Shown piece by piece: positions 21,593 to 33,509 of a stretch of DNA of 64,000 bases; position 1 is the stretch's first letter, and every line of letters starts with the position of its first letter. The stretch is from Costus lasius (Eukaryota; Streptophyta; Magnoliopsida; Zingiberales; Costaceae): assembly GCA_027563935.2 (NCBI GenBank), contig CM050446.2, forward strand, positions 25,113,501-25,177,500. The letters are read 5' to 3'. The position numbers and the translations under genes are program-made. The notes beneath the pieces are model-generated. The model searched no databases. It was not told where the DNA came from and saw only the letters and a program-made list of their open reading frames with translations.

Positions 21593-24500
21593 GACCTAGA
21601 AGTTGAGGAATCTCAACCCCATATCTCTAGCGTGACCATCATGCTTCTGCTGCGCTAAAGCCTTGGTCAATGGGTCTGCCAGATTGTTCTCTGTGTCAAC
21701 TCTGCTAATCTTGACATCACCTCTGTCAATGATCTCTCTAATCAGGTGAAATCTTCTGAGTATGTGTTTGGATCTTTGATGAGACCGTGGTTCCTTTGCT
21801 TGTGCAATTGCTCCATTGTTGTCACAGTAGAGTTCAATGGGATCCATTGCACTAGGGACCACCTGAAGATCACATAAGAACTTCCTTATCCAAACGGCTT
21901 CCTTGGCTGCCTCAGAAGTGGCCACATACTCAGCCTCGGTTGTAGAATCTGCTATGGTGGATTGCTTGAAGCTCTTCCAACATACAACGCCTCCATTTAT
22001 TTTGAACACATAGCCGGCCTGCGATCTAAAGTCGTCAGGGTCAGACTGGAACAATGCATCAGTATAGCCCTGCATACTGAGCTCTTCCTGTCCTCCATAG
22101 ACCAAGAACAAATCCTTAGTTCTTCTCAGATACTTTAGGATGTTCTTTACAGCCACCCAGTGCTGCAGACCTGGATTGGATTGGTATCGGCTGGTTATGC
22201 TTACAGCATATGCCACATCTGGTCTAGTACACAACATTGCATACATGATCGACCCTACTGCCGAAGCATAAGGAATTCAACTCATGTCATCCCTCTCAGC
22301 CTGTGTTGTAGGACACTGGCTCTTTGAGACAGTAAGGCCATGTCTTACTGGAAAGTATCCTTTCTTGGATTGCTCCAAGTTGAACTTCTCCAGGACCTTA
22401 TCAATGTAGGTACTCTGACTAAGGGCCAGGAGCCTCTTGGATCTATCCCGGTAGATCCTCACGCCTAGAATATAGGCGGCCTCCCCTAAGTCTTTCATCT
22501 CGAAACACTTCCCTAACCATGTCTTTACAGCTTGAAGACTAGGGATGTCATTTCCGATGAGCAGTATGTCATCAACATATAAGACCAGAAAAATCACCAA
22601 ACTCCCACTAAATTTTCTGTAGACACAGGCGTCATCTTCGCTTTTGATAAAGCCATAATCTCTCACAGCTTCATCAAATCGAAGATTCCAACTTCGAGAT
22701 GCTTGCTTTAATCCATAAATGGATCTCTTTAGCCTGCAGACCTTACTAGCCTCTACAGGATGGATGAAGCCATCAGGTTGTGACATATACACATCCTCAG
22801 TCAGCTTCCATTAAGGAACGCTGTCTTCACATCCATCTGCCATATCTCATAGTCATGATATGCAGCTATCGCAAGCAGAATCCGAATGGATTTGATCATG
22901 GCAACTGGCGAGAAGGTTTCATCATAGTCCACCCCGTGGATTTGTTTAAATCCTTTAGCCACTAGTTTACCCTTATAGGTAACTATATTGCCATCCATGT
23001 CTGTCTTCCTCTTGAAGACTCATTTACACCCTATGGGTTTCACCCCATTAGGCAGCTCAACCAAATCCCAGACTTGGTTAGCCGACATGGAATCCATCTC
23101 GGATCGCATGGCGTCAAGCCATCTCTCGGAGTCCGGTCCACTGACCGCCTCATCATAGGTTCTGGGTTCATCCTCAATGATAAAGATCCCATCGTGTTGG
23201 GTCGGCAGCGACCCGTACCTTTCAGGTGCACGACGAATTCTCCCAGACCTACGTGGGACCTGTGTCTGAGCCTCAGGTTGTACAGCAACCGGTGCAGGTG
23301 GCTCAGATTCCATCTCTTTGTCTTGTGGTTGCACTTGGACCTCATCCAAGTCAAACTTTCTCCCACTGACTTCTTTCATGGGAAATTCTTTCTCTAGAAA
23401 GACAGCACCCCGTGCAACAAAAACTTTGTTCTCGGTTGGGACATAGAAGTAGTATCCTTTAGTTTCCTTAGGATACCCCACAAACACACATTATCAAATC
23501 TAGGTTCTAGCTTGCTAGAATCCTGACGTTTGACATAAGCCTCACATCCCCAGATCTTGATAAAAGTGAGATTAGGGCGTCTCCCACTCCATATCTCGTA
23601 TGGTATTTTGGAGACACTCTTAGATGGAACGTTATTCAGTATTAGAGAAGCTGTCTCTAGTGCATGCCCCCAGAATGAGGGAGGTAGAGTTGCATGACTC
23701 ATCATAGATCGAACCATATCCAATAAAGTTCGATTTCTCCTTTCAGACACACCATTCCATTGAGGTGTTCCAGGAGGAGTGAGTTGGGATATGATCCCAG
23801 ACTCTCTCAGATAGTCAAAGAACTCACCACTCAGGTACTCTCCACCTCGATCTGATCGAAGAGCCTTAATGGATCTTCCGAGCTAGTTCTCTACTTCATT
23901 CTTGAAATCCTTGAATTTCTCAAAGGATTCAGATTTATGTCTCATTAAGTAGACATAACCATACCTACTGAAGTCATCAGTAAAGGTAATGAAGTAGTTG
24001 TACCCTCCCCTGGCTTGTTTATTGAAAGGCCCACACACATCAGTATGTATGAGATCCAATAAACCTCCTGCCCTCTCACCAATCTTGGTGAAGGGCGCCT
24101 TTGTCATTTTCCCTAATAAACAAGGTTCACAAGTATCAAATTCCTCCAAGGAACTTGAATCTAACAATCCATTTGCATGGAGTTGTTGGATGCGATTCTT
24201 GTTTATATGGGCTAATCGACAATGCCATAGGAAAGCACCAACTGAACCACTCAGTTTGGTCCTTTTATTACTTATGTTACAAATAGAACTTTCCATATCC
24301 AAGATATATAGACCATTGCACAAAGTTCCCTTCTCATAGAACATATTTGCAAATGAAAAAGAACAAGAGTTCTTATTTATTTCAAACTTAAATCCCTTCT
24401 TTGCTAAGCAAGGAATGGATACAATGTTCTTAGTTAGTGAAGGTACACAAAAGCAATTATCTAGTTCTAATTGAAGTCCAGAAGGCAAGGAGAGAGTCAA

Positions 24501-25559
24501 AATGCCTACAGCAACAGCAGCAACCTGTGCCCCGTTTCCAACGCGTAGGTCAATCTCTCCAGGCCGCACCGATCTACTTTTCTTGAACCCCTGCATATTT
24601 GTACAAATATGAGCCCCACATGCGGTATCCAATACCCATGACATAGAAGTAGAAATATTGACTTCTGTAACATAGATACCTGAGCTAGAAGTTAAGGCCA
24701 AGCCTTTCTTCTCCTCATTCTGAAGCTGCTTGCAGTCCCTTCTCCAGTGACCCTGCTCGCCACAGTGAAAACATCTCTGGTCCTTTGACTTCGCCTTTTT
24801 CTTCAGTGCCTTGGTAGGACTTTTGGCACTGCTCTTAGCACGTGCCTTACCCTTCTTCTTCATCTTCTTGGTCGCAGGGACCAAAAGAACAGAATTGGGT
24901 TTGGTCTTACCCATCTCTCGCTCGGCTGTTTGGAGCATATTCATCAATTCCTCCCGTGTGCACTCAATCTGGTTCATGTTGAAATTAATAATAAATGGAC
25001 TGAAGCTAGGGGGCAGGGAATGCAGAATAAGATCCACAACCAGCTCGTTGTCTATGGCATATCCCAGTCTCCTGAGATGATCCACATTCCCAATAAGTTT
25101 GAGAACATGGGGTCTCACTGGTGCTCTCTCAGACAACTTACACCGAAAGACTGCTTTGGCGGTGTCAAATCTCTCAGTTCTAGCCTGAGCCTCGAACATC
25201 TGTTTCAGATGAGTGATCATCTGAAAAGCGTTCTGCTCCTCATATTGCACCTGCAGTTCAGGTGCCATGCTGGCTAGCATAAGACATGCAACCTCCAAAG
25301 AGTCATCCTGATGCTTTCTATAAGCATCTCTGTCTGCCGTTCGGGCATTAGGCGGAGGAGCCGTAGGAAGAGCCTGTTCAAGGACATACAGCTTCTTCTC
25401 GAGCTTGAGGACTATCCTTAAGTTCCGATGCCAGTCCATAAAGTTAGTTCCAACTAACTTATCCTTATCAAGGAGAGATCGCAGTGATAATCCGCCAGTG
25501 TTCGTAGCTATTGTTCTACAACACCCAAGAAACAGCAGATTAGTACTACTTCGAATCAT
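21593..25559 (-). pseudogene. C1 gag-pol polyprotein
   Basis: Frame 25559-23883 carries gag (WHRNLRIVLKLEKKLYVL), the zinc knuckle CFHCGEQGHWRRDC, protease VLDTACGAHI, the pre-integrase HCRLAHINKNRIQQLH, and the integrase start (HTDVCGPF, FTDDFSRYG). It stops at TAG 23883-23885, where C2 has CAG. A -1 frameshift near 23485 (after DN) is shared with C2. Further frames give the integrase end, RT with LYVDDILLIGND (near 22575) and RNase H ending LADPLTKAL (near 21655). Other breaks: a frameshift near 22810 (LNG-KLTED) and TGA at 22277-22279, where C2 has CGA. The copy is dead. Confidence 0.92.
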
Positions 25560-27153
25560 TTAAACTGGACTTGTTTTAAATGATTACTGCTCCCACTATT
25601 TTAAATTCGAATTGACAACCCACAAAGTCAATCGGGAAGTTTAAGACTTCCTAGTGAGATGGGATCCTTATTCCACATGAGGCTTCGCGTCCCACGAGGG
25701 TGGGATGAGATGCACAAAGTAACCCATATTTCCTAAGGTGGGCGCGTCGGTCGGTTGCTCCAAGCAACTCCCCTTGTTGAGACAGTCTGGGCATTTCATG
25801 TCCAGCGAGGGCTGGATACAACATGAAATCCTAACCTCTCAACGATGCCTCTAGACTTTCACCATGTGCCCAGCACATGTGAACTTCTAGTCAAGTCCAT
25901 TCCTAACCGTTATGCCCAGGGCCAACGAGTTTCCTTGCGAAGGCACGCCCAGGTTAAAACTGGACTGGGGAAACCATTGTCACCACACACTTCCTAAAGA
26001 TAAGTGGGTGTGTCCCACGAGGGTGGGAACCAGTTCACAACTCCACTGATCGATAGCTTAGTGAGGGCTACGCGTTAGAAGACTACTAGACTTGATATTT
26101 TATTATGAGGGTTTTTAAGGTCTCATCAGTTTTATCTTATGTCTAACAATACAGGCATGCAATCATATAGTGATAACATAACGATAAAACATCACAGGCA
26201 TGCTTTTAGCAGATAAGGAAAGCAGTAAAGGATGATGTGATCAAAGCCCTTTCAAGACATTGAACCAACCCATGCCAAAAGGAGGTTCAACTCTTCACAT
26301 AGGACTCAAGCCCCTAAAATAGACCTATCCTAGCCGCCCTCTATCTTGGTCTTCAAGGTTGGCTCCAAGGTCCTTTCCACATGGTTTAGCTCTCAAACCC
26401 TAAGGGTAGACCCCAAGGGTTTGGCCAATGCCATGGTCTTCCTCCAATGAGAATGCGCCACAATGCAAGAAGCCAAGTTAGCTAGCTCTCAAACCCAAGG
26501 GTTCAGCCATGTCTAACTTGAGCCATCAAGCAAGTTTGCGCCTCTTCCTTTGATGCTTGTTGCGCCACCATCCAAGGTATGCATGCGCCAAGTTCCAAGT
26601 ACATGCGCCACCCTAATCTTCTTCTTAGTTAAAAGCAAAAAAGAAAAGCGGCACGCAGGCCTCACGAGGATACATCACAAGCATGCAAAGGGGGGGGCTT
26701 GACTAATGATCACAACATCATGCACAATCAAGGTATTTACTCATGCAATTCTACATGCTCATGAAAAACATAAAATCTGAAATTTTACTTTTTCATAAAA
26801 CTAGTCTCTTTTTCTCATCTTCTTCTCACAAATCTTTTGGTTAATTGCGATTTATTTTTCATGATGATTTCAGAGATCCTTTCGGCTGGCAATTTTGTCA
26901 GATCAAGAGACTTGGCCAGTCCGAAGACACAATGCCCGTCCTACTTGACAGAATTACGTGCGCCTTTAATCTTTAAATCAAACAAGAAAAATAGTCCAAA
27001 AATCCAAAAGAGATTGAGAGGATGATAGAAACAAGAAACCCTAATTTTTCCTACTTAGAAAAATCGTTTGCCATGCATCATGCTATTTACAAAAATAGAG
27101 ATATGGCATGTGAGCATGAAAGAAAAGCATAAAACATCGTTTGAGTCTTGCAA
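25560..27153 (-). other. Long 5' leader of C1
   Basis: About 1.6 kb between the PBS and the first gag codon. I find no conserved frame. Words such as CCCACGAGGGTGGGA recur (near 25696 and 26016) and form short inverted repeats. A G-run lies at 26690. The leader is unusually long for copia. Confidence 0.6.
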
Positions 27154-27168
27154 GTCCCTCTGATACCA
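27154..27168 (-). other. Primer-binding site of C1
   Basis: TGGTATCAGAGGGAC on the minus strand, directly beside the 5' LTR terminus GGGTTTCCCAACA; initiator-Met type. Confidence 0.9.
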
Positions 27169-27169
27169 C

Positions 27170-29117
27170 TGTTGGGAAACCCCGGGGACATTTTACAATT
27201 TTTTAGAATCATAGACATACATACATACATTGCACAGCGGAAGAAGGTCCCCGAGACAGGCCGGTCCCAAAAACCCAGTGAAGATCGCAAGCAAGAGAGT
27301 TGACACGATGAGTTAGGAAATACCTTAAGAGCAGTTTGGAGTGATGCCGATGTAGGCGCCCAAGTGTGCGCCCTCTGTAGTCTCACACACACGGATCTCT
27401 TGAGTCCTCTTCTTCCACGCACAGTGCTAGCCTCGGGAAGAAGATCCAAGCCTTAGGGAGATGCTCCACTTCACTTGCGCCACCAAGAGGAAAGGATGCG
27501 CCAAGAGAAAAAGGAACCAAGTCAAGCCGCCAAGCACCAAAACTCCTTGCGCCAAGAGGAAAGGAGGGAGAAGCTTGCGGCTATGGAAGAAGGAAGAGGA
27601 AGTTGCGCCCTTGCTCCTAGCTCTCGCCCCTCTTCTTGTGTTCACGCCTCCAAGGATGAATCACCACCTGTAAGAGGGGCGACTAGGGTCACATATATAT
27701 AGGGCAAGAGGCGGTTAAGGGAAGGGCCAAGATCATGACAAGTGTAGGGCTAGGATGAGGAGGTTTGAGACAAGGAAAGTCTCCAAGACTTTACCATAAG
27801 CTCCATTCAACCTATCCATAATTGCCTAAATACCATATCAGCCCAAGACATGCCTTAGAGGCATTCATACCATCAAGGGAGAAGGGCTAGGCGCCAATTG
27901 CTTCCTTAATGAAGCAATTGTGCCACCCTAACCCCATTATGCCCCTTAGGCGCCAATGGGGTTGGGCTTCTCCCCATTATACCCTTTTAGCCTCTTATCT
28001 CTTCATGAGAACTTGTTATTGGGCCTCATTGGATAATGAGCTAGCCCAAACTTCATCCCATGGGTTGATTAAGCATTTGGATCCAATCCAATGCAACCCT
28101 AATCCACATGTGATCAATTATAGTCAAATACGGGTCAACCTGCCAAAAATGAAGTTTGGCTCTAATAACATTCTTCCATATCATCAGGCCCATTGGCGCT
28201 GATGAAATCTCCCAATTAGATCCGAGTTATCCAATAACTCGATCATAAGGCTTCCCGATCAATACGAGAACTCAAGTATCAAGGTGTGCGACCCTGTAGG
28301 TTCCTTTGACGCTGGCAGTGTTGACCAAAGGTCACCACAAGCAGTGAGTGGCACCTAGCAGTGCATCGCTGCTACCCAGGTCATTGGAATGGATATCAAC
28401 ATCGACATCCCCATCATCGCAACTAGGTATAGATGCATTACAGTCTCTTTGCCGAACTGATATCCGATTGGACAAGTGTGTCACCACTTGTTTTCATCTA
28501 ATCTCATGGCTATGACTAAAACAGGATCTCACCTGGGTATGGCCATACACTTTCAGTCATAGAACCATAGAGGAGCTCCATGGATATCATACTTCCCTAA
28601 GGAAGGGGCAAATCCTATGTCTGTCCATTGACCTTCTCATATGGGTCGTGACATGCTCAATGACAACCGTTATGACCTCCCAACTACGGCGAGGTGTTAG
28701 GTTGTATCAAAGCAAATCCCTAACCACATAGAATGATCAATGACCTCAAGTCAAGGGATCAATGCATCTCCTGTCACTTGTGAGGATAACTTATGACACC
28801 AAGTCATAGCCTCACAGTGGGTCTTTCCAGTATATCCTCCAATGATATACCCATGTGTCTGCGTCAGCACCACGTGCCTAACCAGCCCACATACCAGTCT
28901 CACAAGTACCATAGCTGTCCCATATCCACTAAGGTACATCGACTGGGGGCTATAGTTTGAGCACAGATCCAATCTGTCTCCAGGGACATTATCATGTTAA
29001 TACATATGCGCAGATGTAATCAAACATACATAATGACAATGCCAGAATGATATAAATATCAAAGTTAAGTAGTACATAAGTGGACCAAAACTAGGTCCTA
29101 GGGCATATACACCAACA
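27170..29117 (-). repeat. LTR shared by C1 (as 5' LTR) and C2 (as 3' LTR)
   Basis: TGTTGGGAAACC...TACACCAACA, 1948 bp. It keeps the segment of about 100 bases (28800-28900) that the left LTR lacks. A PBS on its left and a pol end on its right show its double role. Confidence 0.93.
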
Positions 29118-31612
29118 ATCTCCCACTTGCACTAAGACCTAGAAGTTGAGGAATCTCAACCCCATATCTCTAGCGTGACCATCATGCTTCTGCTACGCCA
29201 AAGCCTTGGTCAATGGGTCTGCCAGATTGTTCTCTGTGTCAACTCTGCTAATCTTGACATCACCTCTGTCAATGATCTCTCTAATCAGGTGAAATCTTCT
29301 GAGTATGTGTTTGGATCTTTGATGAGACCGTGGTTCCTTTGCTTGTGCAATTGCTCCATTGTTGTCACAGTAGAGTTCAATGGGATCCATTGCACTAGGG
29401 ACCACTTGAAGATCACATAAGAACTTCCTTATCCAAACGGCTTCCTTGGCTGCCTCAGAAGCGGCCACATACTCAGCCTCGGTTGTAGAATCTGCTATGG
29501 TGGATTGCTTGAAGCTCTTCCAGCATACAGCGCCTCCATTTATTTTGAACACATAGCCAGCCTGCGATCTAAAGTCATCAGGGTCAGACTGGAACGATGC
29601 ATCAGTATAGCCCTGCATACTGAGCTCTTCCTGTCCTCCATAGACCAAGAACAAATCCTTAGTTCTTCTCAGATACTTTAGGATGTTCTTTACAGCCACC
29701 CAGTGCTGCAGACCTGGATTGGATTGGTATCGGCTGGTTATGCTTACAGCATATGCCACATCTGGTCTAGTACACAACATTGCATACATGATCGACCCTA
29801 CTGCCGAAGCATAAGGAATTCGACTCATGTCATCCCTCTCAGCCTGTGTTGTAGGACACTGGCTCTTTGAGACAGTAAGGCCATGTCTTACTGGAAGGTA
29901 TCCTTTCTTGGATTGCTCCAAGTTGAACCTCTCCAGGACCTTATCAATGTAGGTACTCTGACTAAGGGCCAGGAGCCTCTTGGATCTATCCCGGTAGATC
30001 CTCACGCCTAGAATATAGGCGGCCTCCCCTAAGTCTTTCATCTCGAAACACTTCCCTAACCATGTCTTTACAGCTTGAAGACTAGGGATGTCGTTTCCGA
30101 TGAGCAGTATGTCATCAACATATAAGACCAGAAAAATCACCAAACTCCCACTGAATTTTCTGTATACACAGGCGTCATCTTCGCTTTTGATAAAGCCATA
30201 ATCTCTCACAGCTTCATCAAATCAAAGATTTCAACTTTGAGATGCTTGCTTTAATCCATAAATGGATTTCTTTAGCCTGCAGACCTTACTAGCCTCTGCA
30301 GGATGGATGAAGCAATCAGGTTGTGACATATACACATCCTCAGTCAGCTTCCCGTTAAGGAACGCTATCTTCACATCCATCTGCCATATCTCATAGTCAT
30401 GATATGCAGCTATAGCAAGCAGAATCCGAATGGATTTGATCATGGCAACTGGCGAGAAGGTTTCATCATAGTCTACCCCGTGGATTTATTTAAATCCTTT
30501 AGCCACTAGTCTACCCTTATAGGTAACTATATTGCCATCCATGTCTGTCTTCCTCTTGAAGACCCATTTACACCCTATGCGTTTCACCCCATTAGGCAGC
30601 TCAACCAAATCCCAGACTTGGTTAGCCGACATGGAATCCATCTCGGATCGCATGGCGTCAAGCCATCTCTCGGAGTCCGGTCCACTGACCACCTCATCAT
30701 AGGTTCTGGGTTCATCCTCAATGATAAAGATCTCATCGTGTTGGGTCGGCAGCGACCCATACCTTTCAGGTGCACGACGAATTCTCCCAGACCTACGTGG
30801 GACCTGTGTCTGAGCCTCAGGTTGTACAGCAACCGGTGCAGGTGGCTCAGATTCCATCTCTTTGTCTTGTGGTTGCACTTGGACCTCATCCAAGTCAAAC
30901 TTTCTCCCACTGACTTCTTTCATGAGAAATTCTTTCTCTAGAAAGACAGCACCCCGTGCAACAAAAACTTTATTCTCGGTTGGGACATAGAAGTAGTATC
31001 CTTTAGTTTCCTTAGGATACCCCACAAACACACATTATCAGATCTAGGTTCTAGCTTGCTAGAATCCTGACGTTTGACATAAGCCTCACATCCCCAGATC
31101 TTGATAAAAGTGAGATTAGGGCGTCTCCCACTCCATATCTCGTATGGTATTTTGGAGACACTCTTAGATGGAACGTTATTCAGTATTAGAGAAGTTGTCT
31201 CTAGTGCATGCCCCCAGAATGAGGGAGGTAGAGTTGCATGACTCATCATAGATCGAACCATATCCAATAAAGTTCGATTTCTCCTTTCAGACACACCATT
31301 CCATTGAGGTGTTCCAGGAGGAGTGAGTTGGGATATGATCCCAGACTCTCTCAGATAGTCAAAGAACTCACCACTCAGGTACTCTCCACCTCGATCTGAT
31401 CGAAGAGCCTTAATGGATCTTCCGAGCTGGTTCTCTACTTCATTCTTGAACTCCTTGAATTTCTCAAAGGATTCAGATTTATGTCTCATTAAGTAGACAT
31501 AACCATACCTACTGAAGTCATCAGTAAAGGTAATGAAGTAGTTGTACCCTCCCCTGGCTTGTTTATTGAAAGGCCCACACACATCAGTAAAGGTAATGAA
31601 GTAGTATGTACC
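29118..31612 (-). mobile_element. Element C2: truncated second copia unit
   Basis: Minus strand from integrase (near 31590) to RNase H (29193), then the shared LTR. Gag, protease, PBS and the outer LTR are missing. The right end is at about 31612 in element E, after a 17-base templated insertion. Confidence 0.85.
29193..31595 (-). pseudogene. C2 pol fragment (integrase, RT, RNase H)
   Basis: It begins inside integrase (CGPFNKQARGGYNYF) and reads through INT, the shared -1 shift near 31025, a frame to TAA 30486-30488 (CAA in C1), RT with two TGA codons at 30231-30233 and 30222-30224 (TGG and CGA in C1), then an open 338-codon block with LYVDDILLIGND and LADPLTKAL. All C2-specific stops are single transitions from the C1 sequence. 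Confidence 0.9.
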
Positions 31613-33509
31613 GGTCGAGCCACTAGTATTTGGGGGAGGAAGACCACCAGACCTTTATCACCAGTTGTGGAGACTATAGAGACTCCAGTGGTACCCCCAG
31701 TATTTGCACCGGCAGATCCAGAGATAGTGCATTTGATGGAGATGCAGACCGACGCTGTACCGATGGATGTAGAGGGTTCAGCCACACCAGCACCTTCCAC
31801 TGATTTACCAGAGTCTGCTGCTCCTACTGATACTCAGGGTATGGAGGTGGACACTCCGCATGATACTGCCCACACACCAGAGATTGCATCACCTTCCTCA
31901 GCCCAGGGAGATCTGCCTATCCCTAAGGTTAGTATGCCACTATTGTCAGATCCAAAGGAGGGATCGCCTGAGATATTCACAGATTTACCGGAGATATCAG
32001 TGGACATGCCTAAGCTTCATTCCTCTTCACCGTCAGTTGCACATGAGTCCTCGGCTATTCCCGAGATAGTTTTACCCCCAGTTTCTGAGTTACCCTGCAC
32101 CATTGAGACAGTACAGCAATCACCTGCTTCAGTAGCCCCCTTACCATCACCAGAGATTCATTTACCTTCACCAGAGCCATCTTCAGAGCATTCACCAGCT
32201 GCATCTCCTGAGCTCTCATCACCCAAGCCGTCACCTGTTATACCAGAGCCTATCATTCTAGAGAGGAGACGGGCGCGATCACCACCTCCAGTCCTTATTC
32301 CATACCCACGTCAGATTCGCCATAGGAGTAGGGAGATTGAGAGGAGATATCATGCTTTGTCCACTAGGGGAGTGATTAGCACGCGATATTGGGACGACTA
32401 AGTACTGCAATCCCTAGGATTGTTCGATGATATCCAGTGGATGTTCGCGAACATAGGGTGGCAGGATTTTTATCACCAGAGACACCCTACTTACACCTTG
32501 CTCACCCTGGAGTTCTTCAGTACCGTTCAGATTACACTGAGGAACCATAATGACGGAGATCCTGGGAGGATGTCATTCCGGTTGGGGAACCGGGGAGCAT
32601 GTACTTACATTGGACCAGCTGGGTCATATTTTTGGGTTCCCCTTGGATATGACCAGACATCGTCCTCGTGAGTTTTCAGAGGGGACTTTTTGGGAGGAGA
32701 TTACTGGCGAGCAGGGATTTGACCCTAGGACCGCTAGAGCTTCACGTCTGATTAGCCTAGTCTTTAGATATATACACAGGGTGCTAGCACATACCATCTT
32801 CGGGTGAGCAGAGAGCGACGGCATGGTTAGGTCTACAAAGTTATTCTTTTTATGGACCATGCTAAGGGGTTTCAAAGTTAGCACTTCATTTTTCCTGATG
32901 AAGCAGATCCAGAAAGCTGCTAGGGCTCGGAGAGAAGTCCTCGTGATGGGAGGATTGATCACTACGATTGCCCTTGCCCTCGGTATTGACCCTTCGGGAT
33001 TGAACGAGGCAAAGGGTAATCCCAGGCTGGATATAGACGCTTGTGTGGCCATTAGGATGATTACAAGGCTTGGGAGCTCGTACCACCTTATGTTCAGACA
33101 CACAGACATTACCATGAGGCTGCCGAACATGAACCGTACTACTGTTTGTGTTCAGCAGAACTGGATCGTGGATCCCACACTTGGGGGAGGTCCTAGAGAG
33201 GCAGCTTCACCACCATCACCGCCCAGGTCTACAGAGCATATCCCTCCAGTCGTGCCATCAGCCGCTGATCAGCCATCTACATCTGCCGGACCGTCCACCT
33301 CAGCACGACTAGACCCTTCACTAGAGCAGATGCGAGCTGAGCAGAGGAGGATGCGTGATGACATATCGCGTCTTGAGCAGGGGCAGTCGAGGGCGCTCGA
33401 CTCATTACGCGCGATAGAGGAGTTACTTCGGCGTCGTCTCCCATCATTGTCATCGACTCGACATACCAGGGACGAGGAGGAGGATTCCGAGCATACAGAG
33501 ACTGATTGA
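31613..33509 (+). pseudogene. ATHILA ORF-1 of E, 3' part
   Basis: After the insertion the frame continues as a Ser/Pro-rich acidic region (SPELSSPKPSPVIPEP) to TAA near 32399. Next come SLGLFDDIQWMFANIGWQDF and MSFRLGNRG, a frameshift near 32600, LTLDQLGHIFGFPLDM, a TGA at 32805-32807, ARARREVLVMGGLITTIALAL, and a tail with heptad-like QMRAEQRRMRDDISRLEQGQ ending in acidic residues. The order matches D. The function is unknown; the coiled coil suggests oligomerisation. No signal peptide or membrane segment is evident. Confidence 0.8.

Larger units (their letters stand above)
19728..29117 (-). mobile_element. Element C1: Ty1/copia retrotransposon with two LTRs
   Basis: The 3' LTR is 19728-21574, internal region 21575-27169 and 5' LTR 27170-29117. 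The PBS TGGTATCAGAGGGAC lies at 27154-27168 on the minus strand. The gag-pol order (gag, protease, integrase, RT, RNase H) is that of copia; motif detail suggests a Tork-like lineage, uncertain. The 5' LTR also serves as the 3' LTR of the truncated C2 to its right, giving an LTR-internal-LTR-internal array. The left flank is GTTTT; the matching right flank is lost. Confidence 0.9.

Noticed and set aside
22277..30488. Repeat-induced point mutation of the fungal type
   Set aside because: The host is a plant, and the changes are few per kb and affect both copies separately; methylcytosine deamination suffices.
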